Position numbers and translations under genes: made by a program. Source: Perkinsus olseni (Eukaryota > Perkinsozoa > Perkinsida > Perkinsidae). From it: a DNA stretch of 64,000 bases. The notes below the pieces were generated by a model. It ran no database searches and was not told where the DNA came from. It saw only the letters and a list, made by a program, of their open reading frames with translations. Location of the stretch: assembly GCA_013115135.1 (NCBI GenBank), contig JABANP010000030.1:1-64000 (forward strand), given 5' to 3'. Positions 39,844 through 52,700 of this stretch are shown here, one piece after another (within the stretch, counting starts at the first letter, position 1; each line of letters opens with the position of its first letter).

Positions 39844-42095
39844 ATGACCACCTACTTTCCCATTCGCGAAATATCTTCCTACTCGGTCCGGAACTGGACC
39901 ATCAAAGCCCGGATCACGGCTAAGGTACGGGGAGCGTGGATGGATAATCCCGGGGCGAATATGGTGTTATTCAGTCGACCGTCCGACACTTCACCAACGC
40001 TCGTGGAGGAGGATCGGTCTTCAGTATCGACTTACTCGACAAAGAAGTAAGATCGAGTCCGCTGTAATTCCGCTATATTGGTCGTTTGGCAGGGCAGCGA
40101 GATTAGAGGGTCCTTCTTCAATGCAGCTGCTGAGAAATTTGATAAGATGCTTCAGAAGGGAAAAGTAGGTGGATGCTGGTTGACCTAGGCGAAGCTTCCA
40201 TCGTCAGGTGTACACCTTCACTAAAGGCAACGTGAAAGTGGCTAATAAGAGATATAGCTCTTGCAACCACAACTACGAGATCGTGTTCGAAGAAGACTCC
40301 CAAATAGTTGAGGTTCAGGATGATGTTGATGATCAAATTGAGAAGATCAAGTAAGCAGTGAATGGAACTTTGAAACCCTGGCAGACCATTGACAGGTATA
40401 CCTTCTGCCCGGTAAGAGAACTCAAGTCGAAGCCGGTACCGAGTACGGTCGATCTTTTGGTAGTTATTAGGGATCATAGGTGAGGCGAGGTGCTTGGCGC
40501 TATCTTTGAACCCACTGGCGCGGGATTTGCTAGGATTGTGAATGTCGAATATGGGCGGCGACAATGGGAGTTTTGCATGCCGTGTCTGCGTCAGGCCCGC
40601 GGGAACTGTCAACTCTAAGAATGGAGCTGAACTCTTTCGGCGTAATGTGACGGTCTGTGACGAGTCCGGCTGCAGTGTCGACGTCACTTTCTGGAATGAC
40701 TTGGTAGTTTTAGTTTTCGTCGATCCTTGTTTTCATGTGAGTGTCAGGTCAACGTCGTGGATGAATCGGTATTGCAGACGCAGCCAGTCGTCGCTATGAA
40801 GGGAGTTAGCGTTCGCGACTACGGCGGTAACTGAAGTGTCGTTCTTATGACTTCCACCATTTTTTACTCAGGCCGAAGTTGCTCGACTCTGAACTCGACT
40901 CAGATCGAAGTGAACCCGGATCTCCCGGAGGCTAAGCAATTAAAGGTGGCATCTTTTCTCCACCCTAGTTCCCCTGGGAAAGTGGTCGAAATCACCTGTA
41001 ACGTGACTATTGGTCGTTTTGAGGCACTTATGGGGGTTTCATTGGTTGCTGCTTTGGACGTCAGATATGGTGGGCTAACACTGGTTGCTCGATGGCGTTC
41101 ACCAACCTGTCGCAACAGGGCGTATCTGCCCCAGGGACTGGTGGTCTGCCTATGGTCACTAAGAATATGGTAACAGGAATCATCTTTGTAAGTTACTTAA
41201 TTGTCGTCTGTGTTAGACTATTGCGGAGATGAAGAATGATGTTAAGAACATGGATTTGGGCGGAGCGATGCACTCGTATGAAATTGTAGGTCGACTTCAA
41301 TTCATCACCACCCGAGGAAGGGACGGAAATGACGTGAGATCATCTGTGTAGTGTCCTGTGATCCTCGAACATCTCTGTTAGATTCCGATCTTCTATATGG
41401 CGTGTGACAGTTGTAATCGCAAAATGGCTGAGGGAAGTGACGGCTTCTGTCAGGCATGCAACAGACAGGTGAGACTCGAGATTTTTTCTGCTCTTTTTTC
41501 TGCTTGATTCGAGTATTTGATCTCGGCATGCGCTCGATGACGGTTTCACTTTCTTGCCTCATCTTAGCGAGATGGAGTGTTTTCCGCGCAGGTTAACGTA
41601 AAGGCCAGATACATGCTTCGTTCACAGTTCGTTGATAGCACGGATGACGCATATCTCACGTGCTTTCATGATCAAGGTCGTAGCGAATTGGGTCGTCGGG
41701 ATCGGCATAGAGGTCGTGTTAGCGCATGCCCTGATCGGGAAGCCCGTTGAGGACTTCGTGATGGCGCAGGAGACTGGTAAGAGTGCAGGAGATGAGCTGA
41801 AGGAGCACTACTTTGAGAAGGTAGTCTGTTACTGGATATTGTCATGGATTAATATCCTGGAACCCAGGCATGGAAGATTCGAGTTCGGGCGAAGGTAGAG
41901 ACGTATCAGGGAGAACCTCGCCCTCGTATTACGGTGTCGTCTCTGGAGCCTCTCGACCCTAAGGATCATTGTCAGCGATTGCTCACGGCGATCTATGAAA
42001 ATGTAGGAGGTGCAGAATCTATGCCGCCTACGGTGTTGGTCAGATTGGTAGGGAAGATGACGAGTTGCAGAAAGCTAAGATACGCCATTCGATGA
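39844..42095 (+). CDS. RPA1: Replication protein A large subunit, short form
   Basis: Single-stranded DNA-binding subunit for replication and repair. Exons join cleanly for the first part: 39844-39924, 39975-40046, 40093-40164, 40208-40350 and 40396-40459. The start MTTYFPIREISSYSVRNWT aligns with the first ssDNA-binding OB fold (human VPIASLTPYQSKWTI), followed by NARGGGSVFSIDLLD and VYTFTKGNVKVANKRY. Later exons give DBD-B (FRRNVTVCDESGC, VVAMKGVSVRDYGG, NPDLPEAKQLK) and DBD-C with a C4 zinc finger (MACDSCNRKMAEG...CQACNRQ), ending near WKIRVRAKVETYQG with a short extension. The N-terminal protein-interaction OB fold (DBD-F) is absent. The exon joint near 40480-40600 is not resolved. Confidence 0.92.
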
Positions 42096-42485
42096 TAGGA
42101 GAAACAGTTCCGATGGAGACAGCAGTGGCCAGTGGGGCCTGATAATGTCACGAGTTTCGAACTCTGCATGCAAGTCAGCTGTACCGTGGTGTTGAGTTGC
42201 AAGTCCAGAATCGATTGCTGGGGCGCGCGCTAGTACTGGTGAACATGGTGCGATCATTGCTCATGTCTATCGAAGTGCGTTGAGTTGAGTTACTTACATT
42301 GGGAGACCTGGAAACTGATTGGTCGGAGTGATATTCGACTACTGCTCATGCGTAGCAATTCCGCCGGAGAACTTATCCTGTGATCCTTGTTGAGTCTCTC
42401 AGTCGGACACGCGAACGACGGGTGATTTACTACCTATTGCGCTTCGTCGAGTGATAGCGGTGCGAGTGGGCACGTTCTTCGATTC
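42096..42485. other. Short intergenic region
   Basis: About 390 nt between the RPA1 stop and the next exon-like sequence. No feature recognised. Confidence 0.5.
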
Positions 42486-45400
42486 ATGGTCGATAGTGGG
42501 ATATCTAGATGCGTGTTTTCAGTTGTAGTAGTGGGTCTTTGGTTTCCTTATCCGAGAAGCTCCAAGAGCTCCAGTCGTTCGTGGATAATGTCCGTATGTG
42601 CAACATGCGGCCTCTACTTTATGGACATACTGTATGATGGAGTTGAAGTGCACGAACCGGGAACAGGGATACTGTAGTACTGGGATGAGGACCGGTTTCG
42701 GTTGTTGATGAGAAAAATTGTTTGCTTTGGACAATGCAGTCTCGTGAATCCGACGCTCACGTAACGATCTTTTCGCTGATACTCGAAAATTACGATCGGT
42801 GAGGTCATAGGGAACCTCCGAAGCGTTAGAGGCCTCAATGAGCGATTCACGTAATCTCATACGGGGCCTGCGAGCTTTCCTTAAATCATTGATCCTACTT
42901 AGTCGGTGGAAGTCAGGCTTTGGCTCTCCACACGTTCAAAGATGTACAGAATTACCGGCCCGTAGTGTGAAGAGTGTAGATCCTACATCACGCCTACCGA
43001 GAGGCGTTGTATGAGGATGTCCTCGATGAATTTGAAATTCAGAATTTCCTCTGCCGCAATCCGTCAGCTTACTGCGGCATACCATAATTGCGTATCTGAA
43101 AAATCCCATGCCTCCCCGAGAGAGCTTCAAGGCTCTCCGGACAATACCTCAATTCCTGATGCATATGGCCGAGTCCTGAAGTTTGGGTACACCAGTCGAT
43201 TGTGTCTATCGACGGTCGGGTGGCGGGCTAGAGTTATGGTTCTCATGACATGCTGTGCTTAACTGGGATTTTCATTTCGTTCATATCGCGAGGCTGCGTC
43301 GAATGCCTTCTAACTATAGGATTATTTCGAACAATGCTTATGTTGGTCTAACGAATGCTACCTGCACGCTTGCATCGCCTACGGATGTTAGCGCGCGCGC
43401 CACTCGTCCAGCGAAATACTTGCTTGGGAGTATACCGCGGAGATTAGGGCGAGTCGGTTATGAGTTACCTTGCAGGTTCCATTGCAACAACTGTTATTAC
43501 TCCTGGCAAGAGTCTGAGCAACGACGACTGTCTGCTAGGAGCCAAGTTGACCCTAATATACGGTAAAGACTGGTGGGCTATCATCATCGGGGCTTGTTCG
43601 GTGAATCATGCAAATGCTCCTCTCATCCCGCCAGCAGCAAGTTAAATTTTTTTAATTCTTGGTACGGTTGGGGAATTGTCTAGGTTGAATTGTCCTTGCG
43701 ATGCCGAAGGTTCTGTTATTGTCAGTTCCGTTTGGTATTATGAACCGCTGATCCGAGATGTTCCGATTCGGAATATGGACAGGAAAGGTCACTACGACGA
43801 AGTGAAGAACTTTAACTCGCTTTGTTTCCGAGTAATAGCGCGACTCTCAGGGGGTCTCTTGCAACCCCATATCAAGTATTCCCTAATTCTCTCAGTTCGT
43901 GATCACTTTCATATTGAGTAACAATGATCAGGACTCCTGATTTAGGAGACAGTTCGGGCGTAACGTCAGGACTGAAATTTCATTTTCAGACTATCCTACC
44001 GTGTACTGATCTACAACTATATCGCACTCCGCAAAGGGATGGAGTCTTGGAGGAGTCGAAGCCGCCCGAGTCCATTAGTTTGCTCAGGGTAGTGAAGGGT
44101 GGTGATTGGGAATGCGAAACACGCCTTGCCGTAGGATTAGGTCCTGCTACGATTTCACGTTTAGTGTCAATCGTTCAGCGTACGAAAGAGAATTCATTCG
44201 TTCTTATGAAGAATATAGCCTGCACCCGGGTTGTATCGTCAATACTACTCGAGAACCACTGAGTGGGTTGCATGTGAGATCGGCAATTCTCACGCGGAAT
44301 AGAGTGAACCGACTAGGTCCGGGTATAATAGGTTGACTCGTATTTGGAGCTGATCGCTTGGTGCCTGTATTGTGGTATAGGGTATGTACGCTCAATATGC
44401 CGTGAAAAGTTGTGTACGATACTAGAGCGGTTCGGTTTTACGGTTCTACCGTACATTCGAGTCTTGACCGTTCCCAATAGTCTAGAAATAGACGGCCGAG
44501 AACTTGACGGATACTAGAGTAGCCTCACGAAGCAATCGTCGACTGCAGTACATGTAGTGAACTCCTGTGGATGCAGCACGTGGAGGAGAGCATTCGCGTG
44601 CAGGGTGCCTCTCGCTATCCCTGCTCGATTGAGTACTGCCATTCTAGTCTGCGCTCGCAATTACTAAGTTGTCTCCAGTCGATTAAACTAGCCGTCCTAT
44701 GCTTCTAAGTACAGTGCTGTATTCGAATATTTGGCGATAAACCGATGTATAAGCTGTTAGGAATTCGTATCAGCTGGAGGCCTTAGTTCTGGAGACAATG
44801 CACCTTTGGTCGACCTGAAGCCGCGGTTCGACGCTGGTGCTGTGAAGGAGAGTAGTACGGGATTTGTCTGTCGGGGTAAGTTCTTGACGACGCATAATTG
44901 TTGCCAGGACCGTGGGGAGATGGGTACGATCCAGAAACGGGGGATGATATACTCAGCTTTGAAGTAAGCGAAATGTCCCTGATATGCTGTGTGATTGTGA
45001 TTCAATGAGCCAACCTGGATGTCCCGCAGTTCAGCGGGCGAAAGATTTCCGTGTTTTGGCCTGATATCAGATGGATCTCCCTCGTGGTTATAAGATACCC
45101 TGTATGTTGTTCAGTTCCTGGGATCGGTCGAGATGCTCACCAGAGGGAAGAGGAAGGAAGATTGGTCTTTCCGATTTGGCTACTCGGATGGAGTGTAAGA
45201 GTGCTGATACTGCAGGGCTTGTTGGAAGATATTCTTACTTCTCAGGTGTATTGACTGGAATTCCTTAGAGTTTGAAGTACCTGATGCTCTTCTGGTCACG
45301 GAAGAGCAGGATGAGGAGATGGGCCTCTGGGCGCCACCGGAGGTACGTTTTACGAGCTTTCACTCGCCAGTGGCGAGTCGCCACGGAATCAATTTTTCCC

Positions 45401-47951
45401 TCTCGCTTTTACAAACGGGAAATTATTCGTGGTTAGTTCACAATTCGACGATATATCGTCCTGGGGCCCTCAGCGCTGCATTCGGAATAATGCTGGTTGT
45501 CTTGTAGCCGGTCTGATTCAATACTTGTGCGACATGGAATAATAGGGTATTCGCGACGTACTGGCTCAGAGAAGCCTCGATCAGGCTTTGGCGGGAACAC
45601 TGATGATTTACAGGTGCTCTGCCCACCATGGATGAAAGGAAGATTCGCCTATTACACCTCCGAGCTGTTGTCATATGACAGCGGACATGCAAGTCCAAAT
45701 GAGCAAGGGTCGACGAGAAGCACTGGACCTGGCTCGAGTGGTCAGCAAACACCAGCGGGCGGAGGAGGCAGGAATAAGATGCCCTTCACTAGGAGGAAGA
45801 GACGTAGGTTCGAAAGCGGGTTAAACGTATTCTGCCTGGATAATTACCGTGCATGTCGAATATCGATTCGACTTCGCTGTGGGGAAGTTAAGGGATCGAT
45901 CGTTATGATACCATCAGCTTGGTCGTTGGTAGATATCTTCATATTTCTGCGGCTCATGAGCGCCCTTTCGTTCCATTCTGCATACTCCGCATGTCTGTCT
46001 GAAAGCCCGCATCGTTGTGGTATTCCTGCACCTCTCAGCAGGATCGTTATTTGTTCAGTACCCTCGTCGTACCGCCCAATGCCTGGATCGTTACTGCTAC
46101 CTAAAGGGATGGTTACACCTAATAGGAAGGCTAGTCTGTCCACGCTCGCGGCAAGTCCAGTGACGCCGGGGAGTGTCACGTCCACAACGGTGAGATGAGA
46201 GGAGTTTTATTTGTGCGGGATTGTTTATTGCAGTCACCGTTCGTCGCCCAGAGTAAAGCGGTTCCAAAGGCTACACCTGTCGAAGGGGGGTCCACTCCTA
46301 GAAGGAATGGCAAGCCTCCGCCTGTTGCTCCTGCTCCTTCTGTTGCCGGGCCGTCTACCCCGAGCCGGACAGAAGCGAGCATGGCAGCTTTGAAGGAGAA
46401 GCTAGCGGGCTTCCAGGTAGAATGCTCTGGTGGCGTCATCGAGTCTACTGTTGAATTCAGGCGAAGGCTAAGGCAGCAGCAGCGGCTCATCCTGCACAAG
46501 TACAGGCTCGCCCTAAGCAGCACGGCATAGAGAACCAGAAGAACGAGGGTTTACGACCGCTCAACACAAGCCCGTGGGCACCTCCGCATCCCCCCAGCAA
46601 GCCTGCTGCATCCACCGGGGCCTTCCGAACTCCCACGGAATGGCAGCAGCGACCGACACCGAAGACGCCGCCACGAGAAGTTCAGGCTCCGGGAAGTAAT
46701 TCGAAACGTCCAGTGAGCCCTACACGACACCATCGTGCGGGCCGGACGGACTTGGACAAACGGCGAAAGACGGACATGCGCTCAAAAGATTCGCCAAGAT
46801 CGAGAGAATCTTCGCCCAATTCTGACATCAGTGAGCCAATTGAAAGGGAACCTCGAGAAGTGGTGATGGCCGTTGACTTGGACATCTCGCCTCGGGCACG
46901 GCTACTGGTTCGGAATAGGAGGGGTGGAGAACCGACGATCAGTCGGAGGCGATCTGACGTTGAAGTCGCCGGGACGATGGCCCGTGCTGCTGCTGAAGCG
47001 GCTTATAGTTCGAGGAACGCGGCGCCGATGCCTTCTGCACCTTTCGAGAGAGCTGGCGGAAGAAATTGTGGCAAAGGCTTACGTGGTCGGGAAAGGTAGT
47101 AAAGCGGGGTGTTTGTCTGGTAATAATTCTTATCACGCAAGTCCGAGGCTACCGTGCTGTGGATGCGTGTTTAAGTGCGCTGTCCTCTAGAACAGCTCCG
47201 AGTAGGTTGATCTAACCCCTAGGGACAGTAGGCTGGTCTGCGACTACAGATTTACGCCGAACTTGGTAGGGATTCGAACTACACGGAAGAACACGTTGAG
47301 TGTGTATCGGACTCGAAAGCCGTCTAGCTATTGACCACCTCGTAGTCGACTGGATACTCATGTTATGATGAACTGGGCGGTAGTCAGTGACAATATCATT
47401 CCTACCCTACTGATTTCGAGTGGACGCTTCGGTCGATATTTCTTGGTGAAAATATGAGATCTCAGCCGGAGCAATACTCTGTAGCATGCGTCGCTGTCAG
47501 GTCCAGATCACCGGCAAATTTCCGACTTCATCCTGCTCAACGATCGAGAACAAGCGGACCGCGCAACGCCTTCGACACAGGCGGGCCTCGGAATGCTCTG
47601 GACGCAGCTCCGATACGTGAGTCGCATCATCGACATACCCATCACCACCAAGAGGACGAGCAGGAAGGAAACCGGCCAATTCTGGTTGAAAAGATGTCGC
47701 CGGAAAGCAACAGCAGCGATGGACCAACGCCTCCGCGGTCATTCCCTCCTCCTCCTCCCGGCCTTGTACCGAGAGCGAAAGGGGGTCGAACCAGTCAGCC
47801 GCCTAAGACTTTCCCTCCTCCTCCGGGCCTGACCGCGCGCCACGAAAATAGGGGTCCTGGTGGCCGCATGGGCGGCCCTCGAAGTATGTTCGGCGCGGCC
47901 ATGCAGTCTGTTCTCCGGCAGAGTGGCAGCGGCGGTGGTCGGCGGCGATGA
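42486..47951 (+). CDS. Large multi-exon probable nuclear protein
   Basis: A series of plus-strand exon-like blocks seems to form one or two genes. Early blocks include SEKLQELQSFVDNVRMCNM before a GTATGA donor (~42535-42630), EALYEDVLDEFEIQNFLCRN (~43005-43070), GAKLTLIYGKDWWAI (~43540-43585), VSSVWYYEPLI (~43715-43750) and SGRKISVFWPDIRW (~45030-45075). The WYY and KISVFWPD strings resemble BAH or Tudor-type beta-barrel segments, but weakly. The later part is low-complexity: a Gly/Ser/Thr region (~45660-45780) ending in RRKRRR, a long exon (~46459-47096) with Pro/Ala-rich sequence, NLS-like DLDKRRKTD and SR-like SPRSRESSPNS, and a last exon ending 47951 with SFPPPPPGL and TFPPPPGL motifs and a Gly/Arg tail. 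A chromatin or RNA-processing role is inference. Boundaries are approximate. Confidence 0.4.
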
Positions 47952-48275
47952 TGATGAGAAGTAGTAGTACCCTAAGTAGCGTAGAATATACTTCATAATG
48001 CTTTCTAGACAGCCGGGGTCTGTGGATATTATACTTTGCTTGAAAACGTTGAAAAGATCGAAGTTTAGATCACTCAGTAAAATTGATGAGAGCACCAGGA
48101 TGCTGTTGAGTTCAAGTCATCAAATCATGGAAACGGTGGCACGTTTGACGGGAGACAATTTGAGATTTTCGATAGAAATAGCGGTCTTCCACCGTGCGCA
48201 AGTTCTATTTCTGGGAAATGAGCGGCGTGAGGGGTAGAGAATCTCGCTTCCAGTTGTTCCCATACTTTCTGAATC

Positions 48276-49111
48276 ATGGTCTTGCTCTCCAAGCTCGTAG
48301 TCGTCTGCGTAATCGGTATTGCCGCGGCCCTGAGAACGACAGGAGGCGTGGAAGCCTGGGAACTCACACCGGAGGAAGAGGATCGTAGAAACGCCCTCCA
48401 ATGGCGAGGAGTAAGGTCCCGTCATGACTGAGCAGCCCCCAAGTCTAAGAAAGGTGTCTTTTGAGATGGTTGGTACAACTGATCTTATTTTTGGCATTAC
48501 TTCGAACATTGGTGCATCCGACTCGTCGGGTTTTTCACGGCTTTCTTGATAGATATTCGTGGTGCCAAATCTATACTACCTGGTAAGGGAACCAGGTTGG
48601 CACACTGCGGGCATGAACGGTCGCATAGCTTGCTGAATTATCGCTGCTCATTTTCAGTGATAAAAGGAAAGGCATTTTCACATCATCATATAAAGAAATT
48701 GAGAAAGGTGGTCCAGAAAACAAGTGGGAAGCCCTAGAGAAGCTAGTTCCAGCCCTATCGTTGAAGTATCTTTCCCTGAGCATTCAGCAAATGCTGAAGC
48801 GCACACAACCTAACGGCACCGCCTGTCTAGAGATTGTTGAGGCGATACTCAATAACCCCCCTCCGGATTTTGAGGAGTATAAGAACAAGGGCTATTGGAT
48901 ACCTGAGTTCATCAATAGCAGCGACTTCAGGTTTGCTATGGATGATGCTTTCACTAGCATGTTCTTGGCACAGGCGTACTCAACGGGGTTCCATTGGTGA
49001 GATTTCACTACCTTTATGTCAGCGCGCTGTCAACGTTGTTGTTGCATCTTTATCATGATGTTCAAATGTGTTGCATTCGAAAGCCTGTTCCGAGTTAATA
49101 GTGATGACTGA
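48276..49111 (+). CDS. Secreted protein with signal peptide, unrecognised
   Basis: Exon 48276-48410 begins MVLLSKLVVVCVIGIAAALR, a clear signal peptide, then an acidic segment, and ends at GTAAGG. The main exon 48658-48996, after TTTTCAG, encodes about 112 residues including KWEALEKLVPALSLKYLSL, EIVEAILNNPPPDFEEY and MFLAQAYSTGFHW, a soluble mostly helical domain. One or two small exons lie between (possibly around 48450-48530 and 48552-48582). A final exon may add three codons and a stop at 49111. Family unknown. Gene layout resembles the other secreted gene at 56987. Confidence 0.55.
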
Positions 49112-49722
49112 TCGCTGATCACGGGTGTCGGGGTTGGCGAAGTTTGAAATCGGATTTTCCCGAAACCTGATTCAACATCATCCACAAATCGGTAGCTGGC
49201 CCGGTTATACGTTTGGAGAGCCTCTGACGCCAGGTAGTATACAAGTTTGGCTTATCGCATGTTTTTAACTCGTTTGGGGATTAGTTGTCAGTGTCTTTTC
49301 GAGTCGCTTCCCAGGTGTTATCAATTGCACCCGCAATCGCGTACTGCACCTCGAAGTAGACGCTGCTCGCCATTTCTACCACCCACTGTTGAATTTGCTG
49401 GTGATTAACCTGTTTATTCTAGTAAGCCTGAGGTTATCTCGGGCGAGATATGTGTTTGAAGCTAGTGAGTTGAATTTGGTACTGCAACAATGGATTGCTC
49501 GTTGATGAACTACTTTCGAGTTCAGTTAAAGCGAGAGGGAATTTAATTGTTTCGCTTTTTTAATGCTCTCTCCGTGGTTCTCTTTATTTCTGGATCTCGT
49601 ATTCGGGAGGGGCTGGTGGAATAAGCCGGGTAGATAGTTAAGTTGATGCCGTCAGCAAGAAGCGTTAATTGCGAGTCTTGTGGAATAGGGTACCTGTCAG
49701 TCAGCCTATCTTCCGCTTAATA
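49112..49722. other. Intergenic region
   Basis: About 600 nt without a supported exon, upstream of the TFIIIC-like gene. Confidence 0.4.
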
Positions 49723-52700
49723 ATGAATAAGGAGGATGAATGGCTGCAAATCACAACTCTGCCGTATCTGGTGACCTCTGTAGGGCCAGTGGCTTGCTGG
49801 TCCGTTGATGATTATGTTGCTGTCGCCACTGAGAAGGTGGTATATGTACTGGATGCAACGGTAGTACAGGAGGGAATCTCGACGCATAATTCCACTCTGG
49901 ATTTGCGATCGGAAGATCCGTCATAGCGGAGGGGGGTATGTTTAATATGAAACTTACGGTACGAGGCCTTGCGCCGCTTTCACGAATCACCTTCGCACTC
50001 GATCGCTATGCATAACGCCGACTCCAATCACTGCAATTGCGACTATAGTGAGGTCAGTTCGGATTCGGGTGGAATTTTGACGGTCGTAACTGTCGGTTGG
50101 ACTCCGAGGAAAATCTTCCACCGCATTTTGTGCGTTCAGGCGTTCTTGGAAGGAACAACTCGATCTGCATTGGCGGCTGGCGGAGTGACTGGGCCAGTCA
50201 GGCTGTTGAAGGGGCAGATAACGCCTTCTAGGCAGATCACAGGTGGAGAATTTCAAGCCAAGAGATTGAAGCTGGAGAACGGGGTAGTGCCGTTGATATT
50301 ACATTGGGGAGAAAGAACTGATCGCAGCGCGTATGGGGTCTGCAATGGTCAATTGAGCTGGTCTGTGTAGCTAAGGGAGATTGTGCGATTTTTACTGTAT
50401 TGATATATAGTGCTCCGTGGTGATGCGGTCGTCGCGACGGAATTGAGGCATGTTATGCGTCTTTCATAAGGGTCCTGCGTCCATGCGTTTCGCGCCTTGT
50501 GTGGTAGGAGGAGGAATTTCATGCCGCCAAGTTGGTATCGCGTCGGAGGGGCTCAGACAAGGAGGTTAAATTAAAGGCCATGGCCTTACTGGAAGGGGGC
50601 ATTAAGGCGGCCACGACGCGATCAAAGGAACATCCAGTGCCCGTGAAAAAGGTCTCCTCGGGAGAGAGCAGAAAGAAAAAGAAGAAGGCGGAAAAGAAGG
50701 CATCAAGCAACAAGAAGAAATCGACAGCTAAGAAGGCGCAACCAAAGCGGAAGGTAGGTGGGATTGGATAGGGAGTGGAGTGTAGTATTATGGTGCGTTC
50801 GAAAGTAGGAATTATGTTAGCCGGAGTGAGGGCAGTCGCTTGTTCTGCACACGTGAAATGAGGCACTGAGTGTCTCAGTCGTGATTTACAACTGCCCGTC
50901 ATGAATGCCATTGATTCGATAGTGGACATCGCATTAGTGGTATAAAGTCGATCTTCGTGTAGGCTAAGAAGAGGCGGAGTATTGTGCGGAGCGACTCAGA
51001 GTCCGAAGGAGATGATGAAGATTCTGACTTTCATATGGAATCTGAACCGGAGTCCTCGTCTTCTGATGATGAAGATGCCAGCGACTTGGTTCCTGAGGCC
51101 TCCGAGGGTAGTCAAGGGATGTAGGGGCGCTGCGCTCAACCGGCGCAGTGTAGTTGGGTGAGCCAACTTGGATTCTGGAATTAACTGAAGCGATCAGGGC
51201 CCTACAATTTATGCGTCGGCAACTCGTTAAAATCCCATCATAGCGCATACTTACAAAGTACCACTTTGAGGAGTGCGAATAGTGTTACCTGATTGGTAGT
51301 AGAAAAGATATGAATTTTGAGAACGGCCGGTTAACTGAGACGACCTGTTTACTGTTTACTCAGCCGACGATCTGACTCCATCTCGTCCGCACCCGAGAGC
51401 CTCTACTGGCAGTAGCAGTAGCGTTGGCGCCATGGGAGCGCCTAACCTCCTTGGCCAGTGCGGAGGGCCCGCTGGAGTTCAGGATCTGTGGGTTGGTGAT
51501 GTGCAGCGAGTTGCGGGGGAGAACTCGGTAGGGAACCGGGGGATGCTGTGAGCGTTGACGACCTATCCGTCAGTCCACTCAATCGGATATCCTCACCCTT
51601 TTGCAACAGCACTACTCGGTCATGAGTACCTGCCCCAAGTCAGTCCACTGGTCGCCTGGGTACGCCTGTGGGCATGGTAGGTCGTATCTGAGCGACTTAT
51701 CTGAGGGATTCGCGGTGTATTCAGGTTGTATACTGGCGTTGGTACCTCGCTTCGCCTTCGTTGTTCAGCTTTTCGTGCTTTCCGAGCACTCTACTGCGGC
51801 TAATGGTAGGCGTCGTGGATTATGACGAATTCAGAGCAAGTATGAATCAGGCCCCGATTGCCCAACACTTGCCGACCTGAATCCGTCGGAAGCGTGGGCG
51901 TTGCCGCCTGCCGAAACCCCGCCATTGATTACGATTGAGGCTGATGGACAGTGTAACCAGCCGCTGGAGCTAGGTACTCTGGAAACGAATGCAGAAGTTT
52001 TACAGTTAACCGATCGTCTTGGCTCATAATTGGTATTTTTGTGACCGTTTTTCGTACTGAGCTGCATTCTATCGCTCCCGGCTAGTTCATCGTCCTAGTT
52101 TGTAGACCATTTCTACTGTGCCCTCCGGTGATCGGAGTTGGCTCCCCGAAGGAAGCAAACTGTGACCACAGTTCGGACTCGAACCTTCTCGGAGGGATTT
52201 CCTTCAGGCCCTCGACCGCCGCCTCTGACGGTCGTCTACCCGTCTTTCTCTCAATCCCCCATAGCAAGCTCTAGTACAGATGCGGTCGTATCATGGGCTC
52301 CTAGGAAAATAGTACCGACGAGTAGGATCGCTTCGTCTCCCTCGGAGTGCATCTCGCACCAATCAGGCTCGGCATTCATTGTTTGCCATGGTACTCTGGC
52401 TCTATTCTGGGATATCGCCCCTGAGGCTTCGAGGTGATGAGCGGTCTTAGCGTCGAAGCTTGGGTACGTTGCAGCTCAGGTTCCGTCCCTTCCTCGCTCT
52501 TGCCCTGCCGAGTTTGATAACAAGCGTGAGCTGCCAGTCCCTGCATCGATCCGTTCCATTGCCGACCGAAATGGTGTTGGCTAAAGCAGAGGGCCTGAGG
52601 ATTGACGGCGCCCCTTCCTTGCAGGAGATGGTGAGCCCGCAGTATCCCACCATTCAGTGTGGTCTATCTGTGAAATTGTCAGGTGGATCTGATAGCGTGC

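Noticed and set aside
46195..46530. Single 111-codon ORF as a separate gene
   Set aside because: Its second half is out of frame with the long downstream exon; a GTAGAA donor after LAGFQ and an acceptor before AKAKAAAAA explain it better as one exon of the large gene.
47262..47350. Possible minus-strand tRNA (GATTCGAAC-like T loop, long variable arm, matching CGACTAC/GTAGTCG ends)
   Set aside because: The T stem and anticodon stem do not pair, no standard 7-base anticodon loop can be drawn, and the acceptor pairing lies at the wrong distance. At most a tRNA-like remnant.
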